This document shows positions 8,936 to 18,280 of a stretch of DNA of 64,000 bases, one piece after another. Source of the stretch: Pedobacter sp. N36a. Lineage in GTDB: Bacteria > Bacteroidota > Bacteroidia > Sphingobacteriales > Sphingobacteriaceae. How positions within the stretch are numbered: the stretch's first letter is position 1; every line of letters begins with the position of its first letter. The notes beneath the pieces were generated by a model, which was not told where the DNA came from, searched no databases, and worked only from the letters and a program-made list of their open reading frames with translations. A program made the position numbers and the translations under genes. The stretch is from positions 124,001 through 188,000 of the forward strand of contig NZ_JACSZW010000009.1 of assembly GCF_014472395.1 (NCBI RefSeq), written 5' to 3'.

Positions 8936-9309
8936 TTATTCTTTCAGGTAGTGGTGTGTTAAGAAATTAAATGTTCCTTCCCTTTTAGCTTCATAAATGT
9001 GCAAGGACTTTACATAGAATTATTCTGATAATAATCCTCTATTTAGGTAATTATTTATTTTAAAATAACTAAAACCTTTTTCCCTTAATAATGTACTATA
9101 ATAAACCGGTATTACTAAAAATGGGAATTTCGGCTCCTGTTGTAGAGATATAAGTTGTGAAATTAAGAATTGCTTAGCGGAAAAAACTTACAAAATCCAT
9201 TACCTATGGAAAAACATACCCCTCATGCTAACAGGTATCTCCGCCCGGGATAAACTGCCTGCCGCCCCAAAACATCCTATCTGTCCTTGAAATCATAAAT
9301 GCTATTTAC
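8936..9309. other. AT-rich intergenic region before the AraC-type gene
   Basis: 374 bases without a supported gene. It holds a perfect 14-base palindrome TTATTTTAAAATAA (9055-9068) and a nearby ATTATT/AATAAT repeat. No clear TAnnTTTG promoter box or terminator was found. The reading frame of the downstream regulator is open only back to 9232, with no other start codon. Confidence 0.5.
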
Positions 9310-9873
9310 ATGGTACATTTTTACCCGCAAATTGATAATCATGCGTTTGTAAGCGCAGCTTATCTACTTTTTTTTGTTCCAAAAGCCGTCAAACATCCTC
9401 TTTTCCGGTTGATCAATACCCTCAAAAAGAAACTTTCTCTAGAACATAAGGAGGGAACTGCGCCACTTCAGCTGGAAACTGGCGATAGCCCATGTCAGGG
9501 ACATCTGCTTTATAGTAAAGATAAGCGCAACGCCTATCTTCAAATACTGGAAACAGTCCTCACCGATCAAAAGCCTTTCCTAACTAAAGGCTACTCTATT
9601 AAAGACCTTGCAGAAGATACCGGTATTCCTGCTCATCATCTTTCTTGCTTGATTAACAAGGAGTACCAGCTTAATTTCCAGAATTTCATTAACTTTCAGA
9701 GAGTGGAATATGTGAAGTCACAAATCCATCAGGAAGAATGGAAGCAACTGTCTTTAGAAGGCATGGCCTGGCAAGCAGGCTTTACTTCCAGAACCACATT
9801 TTTCAGGGCCTTTATTAAAAACACCGGTAAAGCGCCTTCTTATTATTTAGGTGATGCTCATCATAAGCTCTAA
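9310..9873 (+). CDS. Short AraC-family regulator with a hydrophobic N-terminus
   Basis: 187 residues. The C-terminal half (about 80-185) is an AraC-type double helix-turn-helix DNA-binding domain (YSIKDLAEDTGIP.., INKEYQLNFQNFIN, GMAWQAGFTSRTTFFRAF, GKAPSYYL). The wording matches Bacteroidota regulators that carry a multi-pass membrane sensor before the HTH. Here only one hydrophobic stretch (about 13-27) remains, so the sensor appears truncated or absent. The frame closes 78 bases upstream with no alternative start. The stop is 4 bases before the porin ATG, so it most likely leads and controls the following operon. The effector is unknown. Confidence 0.75.
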   Translation: MVHFYPQIDNHAFVSAAYLLFFVPKAVKHPLFRLINTLKKKLSLEHKEGTAPLQLETGDSPCQGHLLYSKDKRNAYLQILETVLTDQKPFLTKGYSIKDLAEDTGIPAHHLSCLINKEYQLNFQNFINFQRVEYVKSQIHQEEWKQLSLEGMAWQAGFTSRTTFFRAFIKNTGKAPSYYLGDAHHKL

Positions 9874-9877
9874 TTTA

Positions 9878-10993
9878 ATGAAGTTTAAAATTTTAACGTT
9901 TTTATCTATGGTCTGCACGCCAGTTTTATTAAAGGCACAAGGGGTCGAAATTCCTGTGTCTTCTAAAACAAAGCTGACGCTATCAGGAATGCTGCAAAGT
10001 CAGTTCAACTACTCGCTGGACAAAGATGTGGACATCAAAGGGCAGCACCATTCCGGTGATGAACATTTTGCACACAATTCCTTTTCTGTAAAACGGGCAC
10101 GGGTGCAATTGAACGCAGCGATCAATGAACGCATCAATGCCGTGATCCTGGTTAATTTCGGTGACTTCACCGGAAACCCTCAAAACAAGGTTTTAGAAAA
10201 TGCTTATATAAAATATAGTGTCAATGATTATGTGAATTTTCAATTCGGACAGTTTCGTCCGCAGTTCGGACAGGAAGATAATTATCCGGTAGACTTTGTA
10301 AAATCTATAGACTTCTCTAATCAATACTATTTGTTTGGTGCCAATAGCTGGCAGAGTTTCCAGATTGGTGCAAGTTTTTCCGGACAAATTAAAGACATCG
10401 ATGTGCCCATTCAATATTCAATAGGAGTGTTTAATGGCAATAACCGGAATCAGGTGAGCGACAATGATGATGGTAAGATTTTCCCTGCGCGCGTAGTGCT
10501 GGGCTTAAGTAAAAATACCCACCTGGGTGCAAGTGCCGGGTTCGGAAAAAACATGGGACAGAAAATCTGGGTTTATGGCGTAGATGTAGATTATACGAAA
10601 ACACTGAACGAAAGGTGGGGATTGTCCTTTGTTTCTGAATACAAACAAGGGATCAACAGTCAGGAGTTCTTTGGACAGGAAACACCAGTAATCCCAGTCA
10701 GCAAATATGCGATGAGAGGGATTTATGTCTTGCCAAATGTGAGCTACCGCGTTAAAAATACGAGGTTAAAAGAGTTAGAATTTGCTTTTCGATATGAATA
10801 CCTGGATGCTGATTTCAGACAGGCTGGGAATTCCAGAGAAACCTATATCCCCATGCTCAGCGCTTCATTTGCTGAAGCTTATGCCATTCGTGTACAAATA
10901 GGTTTGCAAATGGACCGATATGAAAAAAGTATACCGAACACCACACAGTATAATACCAATCGCGTGATTTGCCAGATGCAGGCGCGCTTTTAA
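9878..10993 (+). CDS. Phosphate-selective porin O/P family protein
   Basis: Outer-membrane anion-selective porin of 371 residues, OprO/OprP family. A signal peptide ends near residue 20 (VLLKAQG). The barrel carries family landmarks VKRARVQLNAAINERI, GQFRPQFGQE and SFQIGASFSG, and ends CQMQARF. Members admit phosphate or other anions. With a DASS carboxylate carrier 17 bases downstream, dicarboxylates are a more likely cargo here than phosphate (inference). The ATG at 9878 is chosen over an in-frame start at 9851 because only it gives a proper signal peptide and avoids overlap with the regulator. Confidence 0.82.
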   Translation: MKFKILTFLSMVCTPVLLKAQGVEIPVSSKTKLTLSGMLQSQFNYSLDKDVDIKGQHHSGDEHFAHNSFSVKRARVQLNAAINERINAVILVNFGDFTGNPQNKVLENAYIKYSVNDYVNFQFGQFRPQFGQEDNYPVDFVKSIDFSNQYYLFGANSWQSFQIGASFSGQIKDIDVPIQYSIGVFNGNNRNQVSDNDDGKIFPARVVLGLSKNTHLGASAGFGKNMGQKIWVYGVDVDYTKTLNERWGLSFVSEYKQGINSQEFFGQETPVIPVSKYAMRGIYVLPNVSYRVKNTRLKELEFAFRYEYLDADFRQAGNSRETYIPMLSASFAEAYAIRVQIGLQMDRYEKSIPNTTQYNTNRVICQMQARF

Positions 10994-11010
10994 TAAAACA
11001 CCAACAAACT

Positions 11011-12441
11011 ATGCAAGAAGTAAACTACAAAACCTTACTGATTACCCTGGCATTCGGGCTGGTCATCTGGTTTATTCCAGCACCAGAAGGGGTGAAGGCA
11101 GAAGCCTGGCACCTATTGGCCATCTTTCTGGCTACCATTCTAGGGATTATCCTTAAAGCGGCACCAATGGGCACGATGTCTATGATCGCGATCGCTTTAG
11201 TAGCCGTCACCGGCGTACTTGCTCCCGGTAATCCCGGAAAAGCCATCTCCCTGGCTTTAAGTAGCTTCGGCGACAAGGTGATCTGGCTGATCGGGATTTC
11301 CTTTTTTATTGCCCGTGGGTTTATCAAAACCGGGCTGGGAAGTAGGATTGCCTATCTTTTTATCCGTGTATTTGGTCGCAGTTCCCTGGGATTAGGTTAC
11401 GGTTTAGGTTTAGCAGATTTAGTGCTTGCCCCTGCAATTCCTAGTAATACTGCCCGGGGAGGTGGTATTATCTATCCGATAATGAAATCTATGGCCATCA
11501 ATTTTGGCTCTTTTCCTGATAAAGAAGAAACACACCGCAAGCTGGGTGCTTACCTGAGTTTGAGTAGTTATAACGTTAACCTGATCACTTCTTCTATGTT
11601 CCTGACCGGTACGGCCAGTAACCCGATGTGTCAGAAATTTGCTGCGGATCTGGGGATTCAAATTACCTGGATGTCCTGGATGTGGGCGGCGATCGTTCCC
11701 GGTATCATTTCCATGATTCTGATTCCTTATGTATTGTATAAGATATATCCACCGGAAATAAAAGTAACTCAGGGCGCTACAAAAATGGCATCTGATAAGC
11801 TGAAGGAAATGGGTAGAGTATCTACCAATGAGTGGCTGATGCTGATCGCTTTTGTGATCCTGCTGGTATTGTGGGTGAGTGGTGATTTCTTTAAAATCGA
11901 TGCGACCACTACTGCCTTCATCGGACTGGTATTTCTATTGCTGTCCAGAGTGCTGACCTGGGAAGATGTGAAAAGTGAAAAAGGAGCCTGGGACACTATT
12001 GTCTGGTTCTCAGCCCTGGTGATGATGGGCAGTGCTTTAAATACCCTTGGATTAATTCCCTGGTTAAGTAACGTAGTAAAAGATCAGATTGGAGGCTTAA
12101 GCTGGACAATGGCTTTTCCGATCATCATCCTGGTTTATTTCTACAGTCACTATCTTTTTGCCAGTGCAACTGCACATGTGGCTTCTATGTATGCCGCTTT
12201 CTTAGGAGTAGGAGTGATCATTGGTATTCCACCGATGTTACTCGCCTTATCATTGGGGTTCTGCGGTGGTATTTTTGGTACGTTAACGCATTATGGTCAT
12301 GGACCAGCACCGGTGTTTTTTGGAAGTACGTATGTAGATGTCAAAGATTGGTGGTCCAGAGGGTTTATACTGAGCATTATTTTCCTGATCGTCTGGATCG
12401 GAATCGGTGGCCTTTGGTGGAAAGTAATTGGTGTATTTTAA
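11011..12441 (+). CDS. DASS-family anion/dicarboxylate transporter
   Basis: Inner-membrane carrier of 476 residues, CitT/TtdT/plastid DiT1 branch of the divalent anion:Na+ symporter family, which moves C4-dicarboxylates, citrate, tartrate or 2-oxoglutarate by symport or exchange. It shows two substrate-site repeats: PSNTARGGG (N-terminal half) and a C-terminal counterpart around FASATAHVASM, plus GTLTHYGHGPAPVFFGS. About 12-14 membrane segments are expected. ATG 11011 is preferred over an upstream in-frame start at 10969 that overlaps the porin. The sdhC start is 9 bases downstream, so carrier and succinate/fumarate enzyme are probably co-translated. The exact anion cannot be set from sequence. 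Confidence 0.87.
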   Translation: MQEVNYKTLLITLAFGLVIWFIPAPEGVKAEAWHLLAIFLATILGIILKAAPMGTMSMIAIALVAVTGVLAPGNPGKAISLALSSFGDKVIWLIGISFFIARGFIKTGLGSRIAYLFIRVFGRSSLGLGYGLGLADLVLAPAIPSNTARGGGIIYPIMKSMAINFGSFPDKEETHRKLGAYLSLSSYNVNLITSSMFLTGTASNPMCQKFAADLGIQITWMSWMWAAIVPGIISMILIPYVLYKIYPPEIKVTQGATKMASDKLKEMGRVSTNEWLMLIAFVILLVLWVSGDFFKIDATTTAFIGLVFLLLSRVLTWEDVKSEKGAWDTIVWFSALVMMGSALNTLGLIPWLSNVVKDQIGGLSWTMAFPIIILVYFYSHYLFASATAHVASMYAAFLGVGVIIGIPPMLLALSLGFCGGIFGTLTHYGHGPAPVFFGSTYVDVKDWWSRGFILSIIFLIVWIGIGGLWWKVIGVF

Positions 12442-12450
12442 TTAAAAGCT

Positions 12451-13134
12451 ATGGATAGAAAAACAAATACTTCTACGCTGATGCGTAAAACATTAATGGC
12501 TTTCACAGGACTATTTCTCTGTTTTTTTCTGGTGATTCATTTGCTGGGCAACCTGCAGCTGCTATTGCCAGCAGCACAGGCGAAAGGAAGTTTTAACAGT
12601 TATTCACAGTTGCTTTCAGGCAATATTTTTATAAAAATTATTTCCTATGTGCTGTATGCCTCGATTATTGTCCATGGGATTGATGCCCTGGTGATCACAC
12701 TGAAGAATAAAAAAACTGCTGGCAAATATGCAGTAGATGGAAGGGCAGCCACCAGTAAATGGTACTCCCGGAATATGGGTATTCTCGGTACACTGATCCT
12801 GATCTTTCTGGTATTTCACTTCAAAGATTTTTGGTACCAGTATAAGTTTGGAACGCTGCCGATGGACGAGTTTGGCCATAAAGATTTGTACACGATCGTA
12901 ATTGCGGCTTACCAGGATTGGTGGTATGTATTATTTTATGTGCTTTCCATGTTTGCATTAGGTTATCATTTGCTGCACGGCTTTTTTAGTGCCGCCCGCT
13001 CTCTAGGGTTGTATCATCCAAAATATGTGGCCTGGGTCAGGAATTTTGGAAAAGTATACAGCTACGTGATTACGTTCGGCTTCGCAATTATCCCAATTTA
13101 TGTTTATTTAACCCAGCATGTCGTATGGAATTAA
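12451..13134 (+). CDS. sdhC: Succinate dehydrogenase/fumarate reductase cytochrome b subunit
   Basis: Membrane anchor of 227 residues, of the single-subunit b558 type with five helices that carries two b hemes in Bacteroidota and Bacillus enzymes. Candidate heme-ligand histidines lie within helices at H30, H75, H123, H173 and H176 (GYHLLHG). It passes electrons between the flavoprotein and menaquinone. The stop overlaps the start of sdhA by 10 bases, indicating translational coupling. Direction (succinate oxidation or fumarate reduction) cannot be read from the sequence. Confidence 0.9.
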   Translation: MDRKTNTSTLMRKTLMAFTGLFLCFFLVIHLLGNLQLLLPAAQAKGSFNSYSQLLSGNIFIKIISYVLYASIIVHGIDALVITLKNKKTAGKYAVDGRAATSKWYSRNMGILGTLILIFLVFHFKDFWYQYKFGTLPMDEFGHKDLYTIVIAAYQDWWYVLFYVLSMFALGYHLLHGFFSAARSLGLYHPKYVAWVRNFGKVYSYVITFGFAIIPIYVYLTQHVVWN

Positions 13135-15041
13135 ATGCTAAAATCCCGCCGGGGCCATTAAAAGATAAATGGAGCTTTTATAAAGACCATGCCCTATTGG
13201 TGAATCCCGCCAATAGAAAGAAAATGGATGTGATTGTGGTTGGAACCGGACTTTCTGGAAGTGCCGCCGCCGCATCTTTAGGAGAAATGGGTTATAATGT
13301 GAAATCGTTTTGCTTCCAGGACTCCGCAAGAAGAGCGCATTCCGTTGCCGCACAAGGTGGTGTGAATGCCATGAAAAACTATAAAAATGACGGCGATAGC
13401 GTATATCGCATGTTTTATGATACGATAAAAGGAGGCGATTTTCGCTCACGGGAAGCCAATGTTTACCGACTGGCAGAATGCTCTGCACAGCTGATTGATC
13501 AGGCAGTTGCCCAGGGTGTACCTTTTGGCCGCGAATATGGAGGCTACCTGAACAACCGCTCTTTTGGAGGGGTACAGGTGAGCCGTACTTTTTATGCAAG
13601 AGGGCAAACCGGACAGCAATTATTGTTGGGTGCTTATCAGGCACTCATGAGACAGGTTGCCGCAAAAACGGTGACTTTATATACCAGGCATGAGATGCTG
13701 GATCTGGTCATTGTAGATGGGAAGGCGAGAGGAGTCATCGTGAGAAATCTCGATACCGGTGAAATCGAAAGGCACAGTGCGCATACCGTGATTCTGGCCA
13801 CTGGCGGTTTCGGTAAGATTTACTATCTGTCAACACTAGCGATGGGCTGTAATGCCTCTGCCATCTGGCGTGCCCATAAACAAGGGGCCTATATGGCCTG
13901 CCCAAGCTGGACACAGGTGCACCCAACCTCATTGCCGCAATCTGGCAGTTACCAGAGCAAACTCACCCTCATGTCTGAATCTTTAAGAAATGACGGTCGG
14001 ATTTGGGTGCCTTTGCAAAATCCTGAAAATAGAAAACCCAATGATATCCCAGAAGCAGAAAGAGATTACTACCTGGAACGTCGATACCCTGCTTTTGGAA
14101 ACCTAGCGCCAAGAGATATTTCTTCCCGCGCAGCAAAAGAACGTATTGATGCCGGATTTGGCGTAGGCCCTCAGCTCAATGCCGTTTATCTTGACTTTTC
14201 AAAAGCGATCAAAGAGCAGGGACAAGGGAAAATTAAAGAGAAGTACGGAAACTTGTTCGATATGTACCGTAAAATCACCGACATCGATGCGTATAAAGAA
14301 CCGATGATGATTTCACCAGCTGCACATTTTTCTATGGGCGGCTTATGGGTAGATTATGAATTGATGACCACCATTCCAGGTTTGTTTGCTTTAGGAGAAG
14401 CTAATTTCGCCGATCATGGGGCCAACAGATTGGGCGCCAATTCCCTGCTTCAAGCATGCGTAGATGGTTATTTTATTGCACCATATACGGTGTCGAATTA
14501 CCTGGCCGGGGAAATCAAATCTGCCAGACTCAGCACCGAAGAGCAGGAATTTGTAGATGCCGAAGTTCGGGTAAGGGCACATCTCGGAAAATTACTCGCC
14601 ATTAATGGCACAAAAACCGCTGATCATTACCATAAAATATTGGGCAAACTTCTTTACGACTATTGTGGTTTATCAAGAAGTAGAGAAGGGCTAATTAAAG
14701 CAATACAGGAAATCAAGAATCTGCGCTCGGATTTCTATCAAAACCTTAAAGTGCCAGGTACAGAGGAGGAAATGAATGGGGAATTGGAAAAAGCAGGCCG
14801 TATTAGTGATTATCTGGAGATCGCGGAATTGATGTGTCAGGATGCTTTGACAAGAGAAGAATCTTGTGGTGCCCATTTCAGGGAAGAATATCAGACTCCG
14901 GAAGGAGAGGCTTTAAGAAACGACGAAAAATATTGTTTCGTTTCTGCCTGGCAATACCAGGGAGAGGATCAGGAAGAAGTGCTGGTTCCAGAACCCCTGC
15001 ATTTTGAAAACGTAGAATTAACAGTAAGGAGTTATAAATAA
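13125..15041 (+). CDS. sdhA: Succinate dehydrogenase/fumarate reductase flavoprotein subunit
   Basis: Catalytic flavoprotein of 638 residues. The FAD Rossmann motif VVGTGLSGSAAAA spans about 39-50; H72 in RRAHSVAAQGG is the expected covalent FAD attachment residue. Substrate-site signatures are present: HPTSLP, SESLRNDGR, APRDISSRA (catalytic arginine) and HGANRLGANSLL. It interconverts succinate and fumarate at the cytoplasmic face of the membrane. It is the middle gene of sdhCAB and is preceded by a dicarboxylate carrier, which is not the usual setting of a housekeeping copy. All catalytic residues seem intact. Confidence 0.93.
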   Translation: MELNAKIPPGPLKDKWSFYKDHALLVNPANRKKMDVIVVGTGLSGSAAAASLGEMGYNVKSFCFQDSARRAHSVAAQGGVNAMKNYKNDGDSVYRMFYDTIKGGDFRSREANVYRLAECSAQLIDQAVAQGVPFGREYGGYLNNRSFGGVQVSRTFYARGQTGQQLLLGAYQALMRQVAAKTVTLYTRHEMLDLVIVDGKARGVIVRNLDTGEIERHSAHTVILATGGFGKIYYLSTLAMGCNASAIWRAHKQGAYMACPSWTQVHPTSLPQSGSYQSKLTLMSESLRNDGRIWVPLQNPENRKPNDIPEAERDYYLERRYPAFGNLAPRDISSRAAKERIDAGFGVGPQLNAVYLDFSKAIKEQGQGKIKEKYGNLFDMYRKITDIDAYKEPMMISPAAHFSMGGLWVDYELMTTIPGLFALGEANFADHGANRLGANSLLQACVDGYFIAPYTVSNYLAGEIKSARLSTEEQEFVDAEVRVRAHLGKLLAINGTKTADHYHKILGKLLYDYCGLSRSREGLIKAIQEIKNLRSDFYQNLKVPGTEEEMNGELEKAGRISDYLEIAELMCQDALTREESCGAHFREEYQTPEGEALRNDEKYCFVSAWQYQGEDQEEVLVPEPLHFENVELTVRSYK

Positions 15042-15051
15042 TATACCGGCT

Positions 15052-15798
15052 ATGAAAATCTATTTAAAAATATGGCGACAAAGTGATGCCGGTAGTCCGG
15101 GGAAATTGGTCGATTATGAATTGGACAATGTGATCCCTCACATGTCATTTCTGGAAATGATGGACACACTGAATGAACAGTTGATTTTGAGCGGCGATCG
15201 TCCTGTCGAGTTTGATCATGATTGCAGGGAAGGAATTTGTGGTCAATGCGGGATGATGATCAATGGTCGTGCGCATGGGCCGATCAAACATTTAACCACT
15301 TGTCAGCTGCACATGAGGGAGTTTAAAGATGGGGATACCATATATATTGAGCCTTTTAGAGGGGCCGCTTTCCCGGTAAAAAGGGATTTAAGGGTAGACC
15401 GGTCTGCTTTCGACCGCATCATTCAGGCCGGAGGTTTTGTATCCGTAAATACGGGGCAGGCACCAGAAGCAAATGGGATCCCAATCACCCATGAACAAGC
15501 AGAATCTGCTTTTGATAGTGCTGCATGTATTGGCTGCGGGGCTTGTGTGGCCACTTGTAAAAATTCAAGCGCCGCTTTATTTACTTCTGCAAAGATTGCG
15601 CACCTGGTGAAACTGCCTCAAGGAAAGATGGAATCCAGCAAGCGGGTGCTGTCTATGGTGGCACAAATGGACCTCGAAGATTTTGGCCATTGTACCAATA
15701 CCGAAGCCTGTGAAGTGGAGTGCCCGCAAAGCATTTCTGTTCTGAATATCGCCAGAATGAATTGGGAATATACCCTGAGTAAAGTTTTAAAAAAGTAA
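15052..15798 (+). CDS. sdhB: Succinate dehydrogenase/fumarate reductase iron-sulfur subunit
   Basis: Electron-transfer subunit of 248 residues with three clusters. The 2Fe-2S ligands are C58, C63, C66 and C84. The ferredoxin-like half holds C159, C162, C165 and C169 (CIGCGACVATC) plus C214, C220 and C224 for the 4Fe-4S and 3Fe-4S clusters. It links sdhA to the heme anchor sdhC. The next gene, a TolC homologue, starts one base after the stop (TAA T ATG), so the efflux genes very likely share this transcript. That linkage is unusual. Confidence 0.93.
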   Translation: MKIYLKIWRQSDAGSPGKLVDYELDNVIPHMSFLEMMDTLNEQLILSGDRPVEFDHDCREGICGQCGMMINGRAHGPIKHLTTCQLHMREFKDGDTIYIEPFRGAAFPVKRDLRVDRSAFDRIIQAGGFVSVNTGQAPEANGIPITHEQAESAFDSAACIGCGACVATCKNSSAALFTSAKIAHLVKLPQGKMESSKRVLSMVAQMDLEDFGHCTNTEACEVECPQSISVLNIARMNWEYTLSKVLKK

Positions 15799-15799
15799 T

Positions 15800-17257
15800 A
15801 TGTTTAAAGATCTACCTATCTGTAAAAATTATGCCCTGCTTTGTGGCCTGATGGTTTGGGGAATTACCACAAATGCACAGCATACCTCATTGGAGGATTG
15901 TTTTAACCTCGCACAGCAAAATAACCTGACCCTCAGACAAGCGAAATCTTCCCTGGCTTCAGGAGAGGCTAACCTGAAAGCAGAGAAAAAAAGCTACCTG
16001 CCAAAAGTGGATTTATTGTCTAGCTATACGTATCTGAGCAGTCCTTTAACGATTAACTTACAGCAGGCAAGGGATGGTGTAGTAAACGGTTCTTCGCAGC
16101 AAAGTGTCAATACGGCCAATGAGGTGTTCAAAGAAATCACCGGAAATCCATTGCCTCAATCTGTGCAGGATCGCATTTACAATACTTCAAAAAATGTAAT
16201 CGGCGCTATTTATCCCGATTATAATCCCAGTTTGAGCAAACAATCTTATTTTGTTGCAGGGCTAGGTTTTCGGCAGCCCATATTTTTAGGCTATAAATTA
16301 GATGCTGCGGGAAATCTGGCGGAATCCTTAGTGAAGTCGGCAGATATAAATGTAGATTTAGTAGGGAAGGAAGTTGAGTTCCTGATTTCTTTGCAGTACC
16401 TGCGAATTTTATACTTAAATACTTTGCTTTCTGAACAGCAGACGATGGTGAATGCGCTGACAAAAAACAACGAATATGCACAGCAGCTGGTGAAAAATGA
16501 AATCCTAGCGCCATATCAGAAAAGCTGGACAAATGTGGTCTTGATTCAGGCACAAAGCCAGTTCAATAACATCAAACTGGAACAGGAAAATGCGAAGGTG
16601 GAATTAAATAAACTGTTGGGTATTCCTTTGGATTCCAATATTGTGATCGCGGATGCGCTAAGATATCGTCATATAGAACCAGCGGCTCCTAAAGAAGATT
16701 TTTGGGTGTCAAATCCGATTTATAGAATGGCAGGAAGCAAAATCAATTATGCGAAAACTGCGGAGAAGATCAGCAGGTCTTTCTCTTTGCCGAATATTTT
16801 TGCCATCGGTAATTATAACCTTTATCAGAAAGACCTTCCGGTGACGATTCCGGACTGGTTTATCGGAGTAGAGCTGCAGTGGAGTTTATTTAACGGACAA
16901 ACTCGTAAACGTACGCAAGCCGCCAGTAAGCTGGTGGAAGAGGCAAAGCTTGGGGAACAAAGTGCTGGATTGGCCTTGCAGGTACAATCTACGGTGGCCA
17001 GAAATAAAATGAAGTCGCTCCAAAACGATGTGAATGCCCTGGATAATGCCAGAAAAGAAGCACATACTACGAGTACTTTGATTGGCGAACGAATGAAAAA
17101 CCAGTTGTCTTCACCTAAAGATGTGAATGATGCTTTACTGGTAGAAACAGAAATCGACAAAGGTTATCATACCGCTGTGTTTGGTTATTACCTGGCCGTT
17201 GCTGCCTATTTTAACAGTATTGGAACGCCTAAAGAACTGGCAAAATACCTTAAATAA
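15800..17257 (+). CDS. TolC-family outer-membrane efflux protein
   Basis: Outer-membrane channel of 485 residues. A signal peptide ends near residue 26 (TTNAQH). It has the two TolC-type repeats of alpha-helical hairpin plus beta strands: SLEDCFNLAQQNNLTLRQAKSSL opens the first, and GVELQWSLFNGQTRKR with a long coiled helix opens the second. It docks to the HlyD adaptor encoded 33 bases downstream. It forms the outer part of a tripartite exporter with the two ABC-2 permeases. The start lies one base after sdhB. The cargo is unknown. Confidence 0.87.
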   Translation: MFKDLPICKNYALLCGLMVWGITTNAQHTSLEDCFNLAQQNNLTLRQAKSSLASGEANLKAEKKSYLPKVDLLSSYTYLSSPLTINLQQARDGVVNGSSQQSVNTANEVFKEITGNPLPQSVQDRIYNTSKNVIGAIYPDYNPSLSKQSYFVAGLGFRQPIFLGYKLDAAGNLAESLVKSADINVDLVGKEVEFLISLQYLRILYLNTLLSEQQTMVNALTKNNEYAQQLVKNEILAPYQKSWTNVVLIQAQSQFNNIKLEQENAKVELNKLLGIPLDSNIVIADALRYRHIEPAAPKEDFWVSNPIYRMAGSKINYAKTAEKISRSFSLPNIFAIGNYNLYQKDLPVTIPDWFIGVELQWSLFNGQTRKRTQAASKLVEEAKLGEQSAGLALQVQSTVARNKMKSLQNDVNALDNARKEAHTTSTLIGERMKNQLSSPKDVNDALLVETEIDKGYHTAVFGYYLAVAAYFNSIGTPKELAKYLK

Positions 17258-17290
17258 AACATAAAAAATCAAGCTATAAAACACATATAC

Positions 17291-18280
17291 ATGAAAGATA
17301 TCATCAAAAATTACTGGGCTTTACTGATCCCTATTGTAGTGGTCATTGCCGCTCTGTTCTTCTTTCTGGCAGGGAATAAAAAACAAGACAATAATTTCAT
17401 CGGCATGGTAGATGCTTCCAGTGTGGATGTGGCGGCAGAATTTCCTGGTCGCCTGGACTCCTTGCTCGTTGAACTTGGCGATACGGTAAAGGAAGGACAA
17501 ATCGTGGCAATTCTACGTTCTAACGAGATTGATGCCATAAAAGCGCAGGCGCTTGCTGCAATTGATGCGGCAAAAGGGCAGCAGGAGCTATTGTTAAAAG
17601 GTGCAAGACCAGAATTGATTGACGCAACTTCTAAGCTTTATCAGATCAGTGAAGACCAATATAAATTATTTAGCGCTACGAATGATAGGATGCAGCGTTT
17701 GTACAAGGCTGATGTGATCTCCGGCCAGGAAAGAGATGTTTTCTATTTCCGCTATGAGGCGGCAAAGAAAGAAATGGAAATGGCGAAACTGAACCTGAAA
17801 ATGCTGAAAGATGGTACGCGTCCGGAAATTATGAAAACGGCCAATGCGATTGTAAAACAAGCGGAGCAGGCTTATGAGCTGACCAAATCATTGGGCGACA
17901 ATACCAGGGTTCATGCACCTGCAGATGGGGTGATTTCCAGTTTAGTGACCCACCAGGGAGAAATTGTTTCTATCGGTTATCCAATGATGACCATTGAAAA
18001 GAAAAACTCCAAGTTGCTCAGGTTTAATGTCCGGCAGGATGAATCTAATCTTTTAAAAGTAGGGTCTAAAGCTGCTGTAAAGGTTCCTGGCTGTGATCCT
18101 GAAACGTTTGAAGTGAAGGTGACTTCGATCGCGCCGACCTTAGAGTTTGCGAATTGGGTACCTACAAAAGACAAAGGGCAGTTTGAACTGAGAACATTTA
18201 CGATAGAGCTGAAACCAGAAAATGCTGCCGGAATTAAAGGCTTGCGTGCAGGTATGACGGCTTCCTTAATTTTGCCATAA
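17291..18280 (+). CDS. HlyD-family periplasmic adaptor protein
   Basis: Membrane-fusion protein of 329 residues, close in form to YbhG/YhiI adaptors. An N-terminal anchor helix (8-27) is followed by a split biotinyl-lipoyl domain (VAAEFPGRLDSLLVELGDTVKEGQ and, about 150 residues later, VHAPADGVISSLVTHQGEIV), a coiled-coil hairpin between them, and a C-terminal beta-barrel domain. It bridges the inner-membrane permeases and the TolC-like channel. Its stop overlaps the next start by one base (TAATG), so it is coupled to the first permease. Confidence 0.87.
   Translation: MKDIIKNYWALLIPIVVVIAALFFFLAGNKKQDNNFIGMVDASSVDVAAEFPGRLDSLLVELGDTVKEGQIVAILRSNEIDAIKAQALAAIDAAKGQQELLLKGARPELIDATSKLYQISEDQYKLFSATNDRMQRLYKADVISGQERDVFYFRYEAAKKEMEMAKLNLKMLKDGTRPEIMKTANAIVKQAEQAYELTKSLGDNTRVHAPADGVISSLVTHQGEIVSIGYPMMTIEKKNSKLLRFNVRQDESNLLKVGSKAAVKVPGCDPETFEVKVTSIAPTLEFANWVPTKDKGQFELRTFTIELKPENAAGIKGLRAGMTASLILP

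Noticed and set aside
13138..13644. 168-codon open frame antisense to sdhA
   Set aside because: Lies entirely inside a strongly conserved gene; composition is that of an antisense shadow.
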